Under the pieces are notes generated by a model. The model had not been told where the DNA came from. It was given only the letters and a program-made list of their open reading frames with translations, and ran no database searches. From Selenomonadaceae bacterium (GTDB taxonomy: Bacteria; Bacillota; Negativicutes; Selenomonadales; Selenomonadaceae), in NCBI GenBank assembly GCA_017475745.1, contig JAFVEZ010000055.1:1-32493 (forward strand): a DNA stretch of 32,493 bases, in the 5' to 3' direction. The position numbers were made by a program, and so were the translations under genes. Positions within the stretch are counted from its first letter, which is position 1. Every line of letters starts with the position of its first letter. This document shows positions 1 through 8,311 of the stretch, piece after piece.

Positions 1-46
1 TAGAAGAACTACGCGAAATTAGAAGAAGATAAAATCGGTATTATTA

Positions 47-1582
47 TTATCCTGTTATCCAACTTACAAGGTAGATTGCCAGCGGAATCGTAACGAAGGC
101 TATACCAATGAAGTCAATGTAAACGCCGGTCTTTATCATCTTTGTGATTGGGATATAGCCGGAAGCGTAGACAATGGCATTAGGCGGAGTTGATACCGGC
201 AGCATGAAGCCCAATGAAGAACTCAACGCAATGCCGACAGAAACCGGAATTGGACTCATTCCTGCTGAGATTGCCGCAGTTATCGCAAGAGGTCCTATCA
301 TATTGGTTGCTGCGGTATGACTTGTGAGTTCCGAAAGAAGAAGTGCCATCACCGAGAAGATTGCAACCATCGCGAATTGTGAAGGATCACCGCCGAGACT
401 GTCTACAATCAAATCGCCTACCCATTGAGAAAGTCCGGTCTTGTACATCATTCCGCCCATTGCAAGTCCACCACCGAAGAGAATGAGTGTACCCCACTCT
501 ATGCCTTCCATTGCTTCTTTCCAGGTGAGTGTAAATTGACGGCGAGCAAAGTTGACGGGCATGATGAAGAGCAACAACGCACCACCCATTGCCGCGACAG
601 CTTCAGGGAATAGTCTGTTGTACATCTTCAATGTAGGATCAGTTGAACCAAGAGCGATTGACAGAAAGCCTGGTGTTATCCAAAGTATTACTGCCACCAA
701 GAAGGCAATCAATGTGTTGACTTGTGCTCTGTTCCAGCTTCCAAGTTCATTTATTTTCGATTTAATGAACTCTTCAGCACCATCAATCTTGTCAACATCA
801 GCAGGAAACAGCTTTGATATAACGACATAGGCAATTATGAAGTATACAACCATCGCGATTGAACCCCAAATCATCCATTGAAAGAATGAAACATGTAAAT
901 CTGCCATCTGGTCGAGGAAACCGAGCATAATCAAATTAGGCGGCGTGCCTATTGGTGTTAAGACACCGCCGATTGAGCAGGAATAAGCAGTCATCAGCAT
1001 TAAACCTGTAGCGTATTTATAATCGTGCAGGTCAATAGTTCTGCCATTCGCTGCAAACATTTCTTTGATTGAGTTGAGAAGTCCCAAGCAAATTGGGAAC
1101 ATCATTGCTGCCGTTGCAGTGTTACTGACCCAGCCGGAACACAAGGCAGCAGCTAAACCAATAGCTAAAAAGATTCTTCTCGGATTTGATCCAACCCATG
1201 AACGAGACAGTAGCCAATAGGTAAATCGCTTGTCAAGTCCATGCGACATCATTGCCTTAGCAAGTATAAAACCGCCCATAAAGAGGAATATCATGGGATT
1301 TGCGAAGGCTGCGAAGGCAGTACCAACCGGCACGACACCTGTTATGACGGCGAGTGTTGGTCCAATAAGTGAAGTGACGGGTATCGGTACAGGTTCAGTA
1401 ATCCACCAAAGTGCTACAAGTACCATTATTGCCAATAGTTTGTGGGCTTCTAGTGTAAGCGCATCTATTGGCGTGAGGAATACCAGGATTGCAAGGATCG
1501 GAGCTCCGAAGAGTCCTATTGTTCGTCTCTTTTGATCAAAGGCTTTTTCAGCTTCTTTGACTTTCAAGGCTTCTTTACTCAT
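47..1582 (-). CDS. SLC13/DASS family sodium:carboxylate symporter
   Basis: Predicted inner-membrane transporter of the divalent anion:sodium symporter family, which imports di- or tricarboxylates such as succinate, malate or citrate. The 511-residue protein is almost entirely hydrophobic segments. It has the family's paired substrate/sodium-site motifs: SNT with following threonines at about residues 153-157 and the second-repeat equivalent SHTAATN at 421-427. The STPPN box near 464 mirrors the earlier GTPPN. Length is normal for the family. I start at the ATG at 1582 because the only good SD (AAGGAG, about 1602-1607) lies upstream of it. The frame stays open to 1630, but those upstream ATGs have no SD. 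The SD-ATG spacing is long (about 17-19 nt). A promoter-like pair lies just upstream. The exact substrate cannot be told from sequence. Confidence 0.93.
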   Translation of the reverse strand: MSKEALKVKEAEKAFDQKRRTIGLFGAPILAILVFLTPIDALTLEAHKLLAIMVLVALWWITEPVPIPVTSLIGPTLAVITGVVPVGTAFAAFANPMIFLFMGGFILAKAMMSHGLDKRFTYWLLSRSWVGSNPRRIFLAIGLAAALCSGWVSNTATAAMMFPICLGLLNSIKEMFAANGRTIDLHDYKYATGLMLMTAYSCSIGGVLTPIGTPPNLIMLGFLDQMADLHVSFFQWMIWGSIAMVVYFIIAYVVISKLFPADVDKIDGAEEFIKSKINELGSWNRAQVNTLIAFLVAVILWITPGFLSIALGSTDPTLKMYNRLFPEAVAAMGGALLLFIMPVNFARRQFTLTWKEAMEGIEWGTLILFGGGLAMGGMMYKTGLSQWVGDLIVDSLGGDPSQFAMVAIFSVMALLLSELTSHTAATNMIGPLAITAAISAGMSPIPVSVGIALSSSLGFMLPVSTPPNAIVYASGYIPITKMIKTGVYIDFIGIAFVTIPLAIYLVSWITG

Positions 1583-1640
1583 TTTGTAAACAACAATCGT
1601 CTCCTTCATTAAAATATGTAATAATATCATTACTAATTAT

Positions 1641-1669
1641 TATATAACACAAATTTCAACTGATTGCAA
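1641..1669 (-). promoter_or_regulatory. Probable sigma70 promoter of the SLC13 transporter gene
   Basis: On the minus strand TTGCAA (1664-1669) is followed after 17 nt by TATATA (1641-1646). It lies just upstream of the transporter gene and just downstream of the terminator at 1707-1742, so the transporter is probably transcribed on its own. Confidence 0.5.
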
Positions 1670-1706
1670 TAAGAATCAGAAATTTATTAAAATTTTTTCT
1701 TCAATC

Positions 1707-1742
1707 AAAAACAGCTACCTGCAACATGATAGATAGCTGTTT
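1707..1742 (-). terminator. Rho-independent terminator after the HD-domain gene
   Basis: A perfect 9-bp inverted repeat (AAACAGCTA at 1709-1717, TAGCTGTTT at 1734-1742) is followed on the minus strand by a short T run. It lies about 110 nt past the stop of the HD-domain gene and upstream of the transporter promoter. Confidence 0.7.
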
Positions 1743-1851
1743 GAATATTTGCCTTGAGATGGATTCATTCTATTTTATTGAGTTTTTCTAATCGTTAAAT
1801 TTTGCCCAAGCTGCGGCAGAAATATTAGCTTTCAAATATCTTGCAATTTGT

Positions 1852-2367
1852 TCAGTTTTTATCGTCGGCAATGCGTAGAAGTCTCAATTCAGCAGGATCA
1901 TTTGCAGAAGGTGGAGAGTGGTGCTTTGCAACGATCTTTGCTTCTCTATAGAGACCTATATCTTGCAACTTCTTTGCACCAATCTCGGCATGATGCCTAT
2001 AGATGTAGAGCAAATGACTGCCTTTGCGTTCAAGATCATCTGCAAAACTCGGCAATAAGGCAGTGATTAACACAACAAAAACCTTGCCAAAGAGGGACAT
2101 ATCACCTTTAACTCTGCCAATGTCGTGAAGAAGGGCACAACGGAGTAGAAATTCACGATCAATGCGCTGGGCGTCCTCAATTACAAGGCGCTCAAGAGTA
2201 TATGCCACATGCAAGCAGTGATATTGATCCACAATCTCCATAGCAAAGAATAACTTCTGCTCCTTGGGTGAAAGGTGAGCTGAAATATATACATTGTCAT
2301 CAGCAGACAGCTTTGCACCAAGCGCTCTGAAAAATTGTTTAACTCTCTTAATAATAGAGTTTATCAT
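1852..2367 (-). CDS. HD-domain phosphohydrolase
   Basis: A 171-residue protein of the HD superfamily, metal-dependent phosphohydrolases often acting on nucleotides. The metal-binding His-Asp pair is at residues 81-82 (context LLHDIGR). An upstream candidate ligand is His53, and further histidines follow in HHAEIG and KHHSPP, in the order expected for the fold. No second domain is present, so the substrate is unknown. The ATG at 2367 has an AAGG-type SD about 5 nt upstream. The gene follows the class III aminotransferase by about 30 nt on the same strand, so the two are probably cotranscribed. The next 20 or so codons past the stop are open in a different frame (see findings), so the natural C-terminus is slightly uncertain. 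Confidence 0.85.
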   Translation of the reverse strand: MINSIIKRVKQFFRALGAKLSADDNVYISAHLSPKEQKLFFAMEIVDQYHCLHVAYTLERLVIEDAQRIDREFLLRCALLHDIGRVKGDMSLFGKVFVVLITALLPSFADDLERKGSHLLYIYRHHAEIGAKKLQDIGLYREAKIVAKHHSPPSANDPAELRLLRIADDKN

Positions 2368-2397
2368 TTAAACCTTCACCATCAATATCAAATATTA

Positions 2398-3690
2398 TTA
2401 TAATTTATTTGCACTCAAGACCATATCAACGGCGTTGAGAATATCGTTGACATTCTCCTCGGTTATGATGAGCGGCGGTTGGAAAGCCATAACATTTCGT
2501 CCGACGCCATTCTTACCGACAATAAAACCGCGGTCTTTTAGCTCCTCTAACACTTTGTCGAGTTCCTCGAAAGCGGGCGTCTTGTCCGAGTGGACAAACT
2601 CAGCACCAATCATCAATCCAAGTCCTCTGACATCTCCAATTATAGAGTGCTTCTTAGCCAGCTCAATCAAGCCGCTCTTGAGCTGTTCGCCGCGCTCTTT
2701 AGCATTTTGCATGAGATTGTGACTCTTTATATAGTCCAGCACAGCAAGAGCCGCAACACTTGAGACCGGATTGCCGCCGAGGGTTGAAGCGCCTGGACGA
2801 GTATAAGTATCAGCAATCTTGGCAGTTGAAATAAAAGCACTAATCGGTTGTCCATTGCCGAGAGCCTTAGCGACGCTCATGATGTCCGGCACTACATCAA
2901 AGTTCTCAATGGCAAACATCTTGCCGGAGCGTGCAAAACCTGTCTGCACTTCGTCAGCAATGAGCAAGGCGCCATATTTATTGAGTATCTCCTTGACGCG
3001 TTTGAAGTAGCCTTCAGGTGGTACAACAATGCCAGCATTGCCTTGAATGGATTCTGCAATCAGTGCAGCGGGCCTGCCACTCGTCGCCGTCTTAATAACT
3101 TCCTCAACCCTGTTTGCACATTCCAGATCACATTCAGGATATTTTTTGTTGAGCGGGCAGCGGTAACAGTAAGGATTTGGCGCGAAGTGTATACCACCGA
3201 CAGGATTAGGATCAGTCCTCCACATTCCAATACCTGTTAAGCTCATTGTGAGTTTAGTCCGACCATGAAGACCACTCTGCAAGGCTATAAACTCGCTACT
3301 CTTTGTATAGATTGACGCCAAAAGCAGTGAGCCTTCGTTAGCTTCGGTGCCAGTTGAGCAGAAGAAAGTCTTTTGTAAGTCGCCAGGTGTCTCTTCGGCC
3401 AGTCTCTCTGCAAGGTTGACGAAGTTCTCTGTTAGGTAAATATTGCAGACGTGTTGAAGCGTTTGTATCTGTTCACACATCTTAGAGGTGATCTCTGGAT
3501 TGCAGTGGCCGCAGTTAATAACGCTAACTCCAGCGTAGCAATCCAAATACTTCTTGCCTTCAACATCGTAAAGATATTGCATGTTCCCTTTGACAAACTG
3601 CGGCGGATCGCTGTAAAAGTGTCCCAAACAGGGCATTATATATTTCTTCTTCTTCTCAATGATTCCTTTTGCTCCAATGAATTGACTCAT
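2398..3690 (-). CDS. Class III (omega-type) PLP-dependent aminotransferase
   Basis: A fold-type I, class III aminotransferase of 430 residues (family usual 420-460). The PLP-binding lysine is Lys275 in the context VAKALGNG. The aspartate contacting the PLP ring nitrogen lies in ADEVQTG (about 245-251), and the PLP-phosphate motif STGTEAN is at 112-118. A four-cysteine patch (C175, C178, C187, C191) resembles that of many class III enzymes annotated as alanine-glyoxylate or 4-aminobutyrate aminotransferases. The amino donor and acceptor cannot be decided from sequence. Acetylornithine aminotransferase is less likely, since no arginine genes are nearby. The ATG at 3690 is chosen because GAGAGTGAT lies just upstream; the frame is open to 3735 without a better SD. 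Confidence 0.88.
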   Translation of the reverse strand: MSQFIGAKGIIEKKKKYIMPCLGHFYSDPPQFVKGNMQYLYDVEGKKYLDCYAGVSVINCGHCNPEITSKMCEQIQTLQHVCNIYLTENFVNLAERLAEETPGDLQKTFFCSTGTEANEGSLLLASIYTKSSEFIALQSGLHGRTKLTMSLTGIGMWRTDPNPVGGIHFAPNPYCYRCPLNKKYPECDLECANRVEEVIKTATSGRPAALIAESIQGNAGIVVPPEGYFKRVKEILNKYGALLIADEVQTGFARSGKMFAIENFDVVPDIMSVAKALGNGQPISAFISTAKIADTYTRPGASTLGGNPVSSVAALAVLDYIKSHNLMQNAKERGEQLKSGLIELAKKHSIIGDVRGLGLMIGAEFVHSDKTPAFEELDKVLEELKDRGFIVGKNGVGRNVMAFQPPLIITEENVNDILNAVDMVLSANKL

Positions 3691-3811
3691 ATTATCACTC
3701 TCTTTCAGTATAGCATATATTTCAATTCTCATCAATTATAGCGACGCGATATAGTCTAACAATTTAGAAGAGGAAATTTTCTCGTATATTTAGGTTAAAT
3801 TTTGAAATTAT

Positions 3812-3837
3812 AAAAGCCTCAGAAACATCTCCGAGGC
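3812..3837 (-). terminator. Terminator of the tRNA-Thr gene
   Basis: On the minus strand the arms GCCTCGGA and TCTGAGGC (one G-U pair) enclose a short loop and are followed by TTTT and an AT-rich stretch. It lies 11 nt past the 3' CCA of the tRNA. Confidence 0.8.
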
Positions 3838-3848
3838 ATTGATTTCGC

Positions 3849-3924
3849 TGGAGCCGACTATAGGATTTGAACCTACGACCTGATCATTACGAATGACCTG
3901 CTCTACCAACTGAGCTAAGTCGGC
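3849..3924 (-). tRNA. tRNA-Thr (anticodon CGT)
   Basis: A complete 76-nt cloverleaf read on the minus strand. The acceptor stem is GCCGACT with AGTCGGC, the discriminator is T and the CCA is encoded. The D arm is GCTCAGTTGGTAGAGC. The anticodon stem is GGTCA/TGATC around the loop TTCGTAA, giving anticodon CGT, which reads the Thr codon ACG. The T arm is GTAGG-TTCAAAT-CCTAT. It is a lone tRNA with its own promoter and terminator. Confidence 0.97.
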
Positions 3925-3948
3925 AACAAAAATATTAACAATATGTGA

Positions 3949-3976
3949 ATTATAGCATAAATTTCATATTTGTCAA
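3949..3976 (-). promoter_or_regulatory. Strong sigma70 promoter of tRNA-Thr
   Basis: Consensus TTGACA (3971-3976) and consensus TATAAT (3949-3954), separated by 16 nt, with a TGC extended -10. The tRNA starts 25 nt further on. Confidence 0.88.
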
Positions 3977-4083
3977 TACATTAAAGAAATTTTTTGCTGT
4001 TCATCTCTGTTTCTCATACCATCATCTTAAAAGAATAGTCAATACGAAAAATTAATTTAAATTTTGTAGACATTTCTGCAGTC

Positions 4084-4112
4084 TGTACAAATTCTAAATT
4101 CTGTGCTATAAT
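4084..4112 (+). promoter_or_regulatory. Extended -10 promoter of the response-regulator gene
   Basis: TATAAT at 4107-4112 is preceded by TGC (extended -10). A weak -35, TGTACA, is at 4084-4089 with a 17-nt spacer. The gene starts about 40 nt downstream. Confidence 0.65.
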
Positions 4113-4152
4113 AAATAAAGATTAATTGTCTCGAGATTGAAAGGTGAGGTCA

Positions 4153-4524
4153 ATGTACAATATTTTGATTGTTGATGATGATGATATGATGTTGAAGATG
4201 GCTGAGTTTACACTTACTCAAATACCTGAATATAATGTAATTAAGGCTAATTCCGGTTTACAGTGCTTGCGGACTCTGCAAAGTGGTGACAAAATTGATT
4301 TAATCTTGCTTGATATTCAGATGCCAGGCATGGATGGCATAAAAGTTATGGAACTTATTCAAAAGCATGACTATTGGAATCAGATTCCGGTGATATTCTT
4401 GACGGCTTCCTCGGATAAATCAACTGTTATGCGAGCGGGTAAAATGGGTGCCATAGGGTACATCAAGAAGCCATTTGTGCCTGAAGATTTAGTACAAAGA
4501 GTTGAGACCTCACTGAAGGCATAG
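4153..4524 (+). CDS. Stand-alone CheY-like response regulator
   Basis: A 123-residue single receiver domain with no output domain. The acidic pocket is in VDDDD (8-11). The phosphoacceptor is Asp54 in LLDIQMPGMDG, the switch Thr84 is in FLTAS, and the conserved Lys-Pro is at 106-107 in KKPFVP. Proteins of this kind act by protein-protein contact or as phosphorelay intermediates. No histidine kinase is present in the window, so the partner is unknown. The ATG at 4153 follows AAGGTGAGG at a normal distance; a GTG at 4144 in the same frame lies inside that SD. The gene has its own promoter and is followed by a terminator, so it is probably monocistronic. Confidence 0.93.
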   Translation: MYNILIVDDDDMMLKMAEFTLTQIPEYNVIKANSGLQCLRTLQSGDKIDLILLDIQMPGMDGIKVMELIQKHDYWNQIPVIFLTASSDKSTVMRAGKMGAIGYIKKPFVPEDLVQRVETSLKA

Positions 4525-4544
4525 AGACTAATATAATATTTTTG

Positions 4545-4580
4545 AAAAAGCGGTAGTGTTGTGAAAATTACTGCTTTTTT
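4545..4580 (+). terminator. Rho-independent terminator after the response regulator
   Basis: AAAAGCGGTAGT pairs with ATTACTGCTTTT (with G-U pairs) around a short loop and runs into TTTTTT. It separates the response regulator from the LysR gene. Confidence 0.75.
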
Positions 4581-4617
4581 ATTATAAAATGCTCGTTTGA
4601 TAAACTGGAGGCAGTTT

Positions 4618-5523
4618 ATGATAAAACAAATGAAATATTTTCAGTCAGTGGTGAAATATCAAAATTTCACAAAAGCAGCGGAAGAGTGTTATATCTCACA
4701 ATCGGCAATTTCGCAGCAAGTACAAGCACTAGAAAATGAATTAGGTGTAAAATTAATAAAAAGAGATCGTCGAAAGATATCACTAACGACTGCAGGAGAG
4801 TATTTTTATCGCAAGAGTTTAGTAATAGTTAGTGATTTTGACAGATTATTCGCTGAGATGATGAGACTTGAAAAAGGTGTCGAGCATGATCTTGTGATAG
4901 GTTATCTACGACATTATGACGGATCAGAATTGAAAGAGACCATAACAGAATTTAGTAACAAAAATCCTGAAGTAATTCTACATCTTGTAAATGGCACGCA
5001 TGAAGAACTTTATGATTATTTGCGGACAGGCAAGGCAGACATGGTGATTAGCGATTTGAGACGCAAACCGTCAGAGCAGTATGTCAATTACTTTCTAACC
5101 AATAAATATGTATACGCTGAATTGCCCGTGAATAATCCGCTTGCACAACTGAAAGTAATAACGATGGACGATTTGAAGAACACGCCGATAATATTGATTG
5201 CGCCGCCTTATCAAGAACATAATGAAGAAATGTTTTATAGAGAATATCTCGGAGTAAAAGGCGATTTTATATATGCTGAAAATTTGGAAGAAGCACATTT
5301 AATGGTTGTATCAAACAAAGGATATTTTCCGATTGAATTTACCAGAAAGCCGAAAGAATCATCAATAATTAAGTATGTGCCAATAGTACATAAAGAAAAC
5401 CACATGTATAGAAAATACTATGCATTTTGGAGAGCGGAGATTACAAAAAAGTATATAGAAGAATTTGCAGCTATATTGAAACCGCATTTTCCAGAAGAAT
5501 CAATGAATGATAATTTACTTTAA
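4618..5523 (+). CDS. LysR-family transcriptional regulator
   Basis: A 301-residue LysR-type regulator. Residues 1-60 form the winged helix-turn-helix, with the typical pattern FTKAAEECYISQSAISQQVQ followed by LENELGVKL. The remainder, from about residue 90, is the periplasmic-binding-protein-like effector domain. These proteins normally bind a small ligand and control a neighbouring or divergent operon. Here the next gene on the same strand is an ABC exporter with its own strong promoter, which could be a target, but this is only inference. The ATG at 4618 has GGAGG 6-7 nt upstream; the in-frame TTG at 4597 has no SD. Confidence 0.92.
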   Translation: MIKQMKYFQSVVKYQNFTKAAEECYISQSAISQQVQALENELGVKLIKRDRRKISLTTAGEYFYRKSLVIVSDFDRLFAEMMRLEKGVEHDLVIGYLRHYDGSELKETITEFSNKNPEVILHLVNGTHEELYDYLRTGKADMVISDLRRKPSEQYVNYFLTNKYVYAELPVNNPLAQLKVITMDDLKNTPIILIAPPYQEHNEEMFYREYLGVKGDFIYAENLEEAHLMVVSNKGYFPIEFTRKPKESSIIKYVPIVHKENHMYRKYYAFWRAEITKKYIEEFAAILKPHFPEESMNDNLL

Positions 5524-5585
5524 ATCGAACTTCTTAAATCGTTGGTGAAGAGCTTCAATATAGTCAAAGATTAGAAAAAATTAAT

Positions 5586-5614
5586 TTGACTTCCAAATGA
5601 AAAAACTCTAAAAT
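5586..5614 (+). promoter_or_regulatory. Sigma70 promoter of the ABC exporter gene
   Basis: TTGACT (5586-5591), a 17-nt spacer, then TAAAAT (5609-5614). The ABC exporter starts about 47 nt downstream. Confidence 0.78.
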
Positions 5615-5660
5615 ATTAGCGTAAGGCAAATAATTGCTTAACGAATGGAGGGAGATGGAA

Positions 5661-7397
5661 ATGCTTCAAGCACAACTTAATTGGTTTTTAGACTGCTACA
5701 GTCCACACAAAAAGATCGTATCCTTTGTAGTACTTGGCTCACTGATTGGCGCGGGTCTGGGACTTCTTTCACCGATGATGATTCGCTACATCATGGACGA
5801 GCTTCTGCCCAATGGAATTTCAGCAAATATGGTTGCTGTCTCGGCAGGTCTGCTCCTCGTCTATGCGTCAAGCTACTACCTCAACTATAAAATAGAATGT
5901 CTTGGGCGTGGAATGGGTGCCAGGATTGAGTTCTCAATGAGAGAAAAACTCTTTCGCCACATGCTCAGAATGGGCTATTCTTACTATGATAACGCCCAGA
6001 GCGGACAACTTCTTTCACGCTTAGTTAATGATATAGCCGAGGTTGGTAATCTGATGTTTGCTATTCCTCACCTCTTTGTCACCTGCACCATCACAATGAT
6101 CGGCTCAATCGGGCTGCTGTTTTACCTTAACTGGCAGCTTGCGACAATAGTGACTGCTCTGCTACTCTTTAAGACTTGGCAGGCGGCAACAATGAATCGC
6201 GACATGAAAAAAATGTTCATGCAGGCGCGTCAGAACACTGGTGACCTTAGCGGACAAATTTCAGAGAGTCTCAACGGTATTCGCCTGGTTAAAACCTTCA
6301 ACACGGAGGAGCGCGAATTAGACAAAATGCTGAAAGCTGGTGAAAGTTTGCTTTCAGTGCAGGAAGATTCCTTTAAAACTGTCGGCAGGCTTCACGGCGG
6401 GATGGATTTCTTCTCCAACTTAATGAACCTTGTCATAACGGTTATCGGTGGTGTTCTGATAAGTCTCGGAATGATGACGGTCAGCGATCTAGTTGCTTTC
6501 CTGCTGTATATGATGATTTGCATGAGACCGGTCTTTCAGCTCATGATGTTGACTGAAACCTATCAACGTGGCATGGCGGGTGTATATCGTTATCAAGAGT
6601 TAATGAATCTGCCAGAGTCTGGTGAGGTCAGTGCTAATCGTACAGCACATCTTGAGTCAAATGTCGATAGCCAAGGCATTGAGTTTTCACATGTTAAATT
6701 CTCCTATGATAATGGCACGCCTATATTTAACGACTTCAACCTTAAAATCGAAGCCGGCGAACATGTCGGAATTGTCGGAATGACCGGCGGCGGCAAAACT
6801 ACCCTTTGCGAACTTCTACTCGGTATGTATGATTTGAACGGCGGTAGCATTTCTATTGACGGCAAAGATATTACGACACTGAGAATGGACAGCCTGCGCC
6901 GTGACGTTGGCATGATTCAACAAGACACTTTCCTCTTCAGTGCTTCCGTAAAGGACAACATTGCCTATGGACGCCCTAATGCTACTGACGAAGAGATTGT
7001 CAATGCCGCTAAACTTGCTGAAGCTGATGAGTTCATAAAAGACCTGCCGAGCGGTTACGATACCTTTATCGGTGAACGCGGTGTCAAGCTCAGTGGCGGA
7101 CAAAAACAACGTCTTGCAATCGCCCGTATGTTCCTTCGCAATCCCAAAATCCTAATCCTTGATGAGGCAACTTCGGCTCTCGATAATGAGACCGAGCGTC
7201 TTGTTCAAAAGGCAATGCAGAAGCTCTCAGAGAATCGTACTACAATCACCGTTGCCCATCGTCTCGCAACAATCCAAAATTCTGACAGAATCCTCGTCCT
7301 TGAGAAAGGCAACATCACTGAAGAAGGAACGCATGAAGACCTTTTGGAAAGGCACGGAGTATACTTTAACCTTTCACAAAATTTAATAGCTGCTTAA
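5661..7397 (+). CDS. ABC exporter (fused membrane and ATPase domains)
   Basis: A 578-residue half-transporter of the type IV (MsbA/LmrA-like) exporter fold, working as a dimer in the cytoplasmic membrane. The N-terminal about 310 residues hold six predicted membrane helices. The ATPase domain carries Walker A (GMTGGGKTT, 373-381), signature LSGGQ (477-481), Walker B ILILDEA (497-503) and the H-loop histidine at 533. The substrate (lipid, drug or peptide) cannot be told. Since it is a single gene it is probably a homodimer rather than one half of a heterodimer pair. The ATG at 5661 is preferred: GGAGG ends 9 nt upstream, whereas the ATG at 5655 is only 3 nt from it. Confidence 0.93.
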   Translation: MLQAQLNWFLDCYSPHKKIVSFVVLGSLIGAGLGLLSPMMIRYIMDELLPNGISANMVAVSAGLLLVYASSYYLNYKIECLGRGMGARIEFSMREKLFRHMLRMGYSYYDNAQSGQLLSRLVNDIAEVGNLMFAIPHLFVTCTITMIGSIGLLFYLNWQLATIVTALLLFKTWQAATMNRDMKKMFMQARQNTGDLSGQISESLNGIRLVKTFNTEERELDKMLKAGESLLSVQEDSFKTVGRLHGGMDFFSNLMNLVITVIGGVLISLGMMTVSDLVAFLLYMMICMRPVFQLMMLTETYQRGMAGVYRYQELMNLPESGEVSANRTAHLESNVDSQGIEFSHVKFSYDNGTPIFNDFNLKIEAGEHVGIVGMTGGGKTTLCELLLGMYDLNGGSISIDGKDITTLRMDSLRRDVGMIQQDTFLFSASVKDNIAYGRPNATDEEIVNAAKLAEADEFIKDLPSGYDTFIGERGVKLSGGQKQRLAIARMFLRNPKILILDEATSALDNETERLVQKAMQKLSENRTTITVAHRLATIQNSDRILVLEKGNITEEGTHEDLLERHGVYFNLSQNLIAA

Positions 7398-7422
7398 ATA
7401 CAACAAACTGTTCATTAAATTA

Positions 7423-7448
7423 CCACCGCTTAGAGTGGACTTTTTTTA
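7423..7448 (+). terminator. Probable terminator after the ABC exporter
   Basis: A short hairpin (CCGCT with AGTGG, one G-U pair, or alternatively CCAC with GTGG) runs into a tract of seven T at 7442-7448. It is weaker than the other terminators in the window. The remaining 120 nt before the next gene show no clear promoter. Confidence 0.55.
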
Positions 7449-7566
7449 TTGCCATTTTTACTGACATGTGTTCAAAACTTTTTTTAAGACAGGCAGGAGA
7501 GTATAAAACTTTTGGCGAATATTTTGCTATTAGTATTTTCTAAGTTGTGGCAACAGGTGGCATTAG

Positions 7567-8262
7567 ATGGAAAAAAGACTGATAAACTCCAATGTATCTA
7601 TCAAAAGAGACAAAACTAAAACAAAACAGCAATCCGATACGCTCAATCTCACAGAGATAAGTAAAACTAAATCTTCTAATCCTGCTTCTAAATCTAATTC
7701 AAAGAAGCCAAAAATTAAAACATCAACTTCTATCAAACAAGAAGAGTATCGCAGTCGCGTTATACCACCAAGAAGGTTGAAAATCACTGAAAGTGATATG
7801 TATTTAGTCAGAAGAGACGCTATACCTAAAAAGCTTCTACAAGTTCTAAAAGCAAAAGAAGCTATTTATCGCGGTGAGGCTATCACTATAAAAGATGCTT
7901 TAGAAGAATTTGATGTCAACTTTAGTTATTATCAAAGATATAAAAATGCAATAATTCCATTTTACGAAGCAACAAATGAAAAGATTTTTACATTGGTTTT
8001 TGAGACAGAAGGTCAAGAAAATACTATATCTGATATAGTCGCTTTGATCTCTAAACATTTAGGCAAAATTCTCACTGTAAATCAAGGTTTTCCAATTAAT
8101 GATATAATGAGTATAAATATTTCCTTTGATACCACTCCTATGAAAATCAATCCTTATGATCTCTTCTCTAAGCTGAGAAATATTAAAGGCGTTCGATATA
8201 TGGAGATCATGGGAAGGATTAACAATACATCTATAAATAAAAGCAAAAGCAAAAAAAATTAA
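7567..8262 (+). CDS. PheB-like ACT-domain protein with a basic N-terminal extension
   Basis: From about residue 74 on, this 231-residue protein matches the small ACT-domain family (PheB/UPF0735) usually encoded next to homoserine dehydrogenase in Firmicutes. It shows a YLVRRDAIPKKLLQVLKAKE-type N-terminal helix region, a helix-turn-like KDALEEFDVNFSYYQRYK, then an ACT domain at about 140-215. Usual family length is about 145-150 residues. The first 73 residues are an added Lys/Ser/Thr-rich, probably disordered tail, and the C-terminus is also basic (SKSKKN). Position directly before hom suggests a link to amino-acid sensing in the aspartate pathway, but the biochemical role of the family is not established. 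The ATG at 7567 has AGGTGG about 7 nt upstream. Confidence 0.82.
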   Translation: MEKRLINSNVSIKRDKTKTKQQSDTLNLTEISKTKSSNPASKSNSKKPKIKTSTSIKQEEYRSRVIPPRRLKITESDMYLVRRDAIPKKLLQVLKAKEAIYRGEAITIKDALEEFDVNFSYYQRYKNAIIPFYEATNEKIFTLVFETEGQENTISDIVALISKHLGKILTVNQGFPINDIMSINISFDTTPMKINPYDLFSKLRNIKGVRYMEIMGRINNTSINKSKSKKN

Positions 8263-8278
8263 ATTTACAGTTATTAAA

Positions 8279-8311
8279 AAGGAGGTGGCGTGCCCTTTCG
8301 CACGCATTTTT
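8279..8311 (+). promoter_or_regulatory. Hairpin between Shine-Dalgarno and ATG of hom
   Basis: AAGGAGG (8279-8285) is followed by TG, then a perfect 6-bp stem GCGTGC/GCACGC (8288-8293 and 8300-8305) with a CCTTTC loop, then ATTTTT and the ATG at 8312. Linear SD-to-ATG spacing is 26 nt; with the hairpin folded it is 8 nt. The hairpin with its five T could alternatively act as a weak terminator or attenuator. A GTG at 8285 in frame overlaps the SD and is an unlikely start. Confidence 0.6.

Noticed and set aside
3..32. Possible last codons of a plus-strand gene (EELREIRRR then TAA)
   Set aside because: Only nine codons are visible, with no way to test the frame; a chance stop-to-edge stretch is as likely.
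7563..7787. Minus-strand ORF opposite the ACT-protein N-terminus
   Set aside because: It arises from the complement of the low-complexity Lys/Ser codons; no SD and no family features.
8285..8311. GTG at 8285 as start of hom
   Set aside because: It overlaps the SD itself and would add nine residues absent from typical homoserine dehydrogenases.
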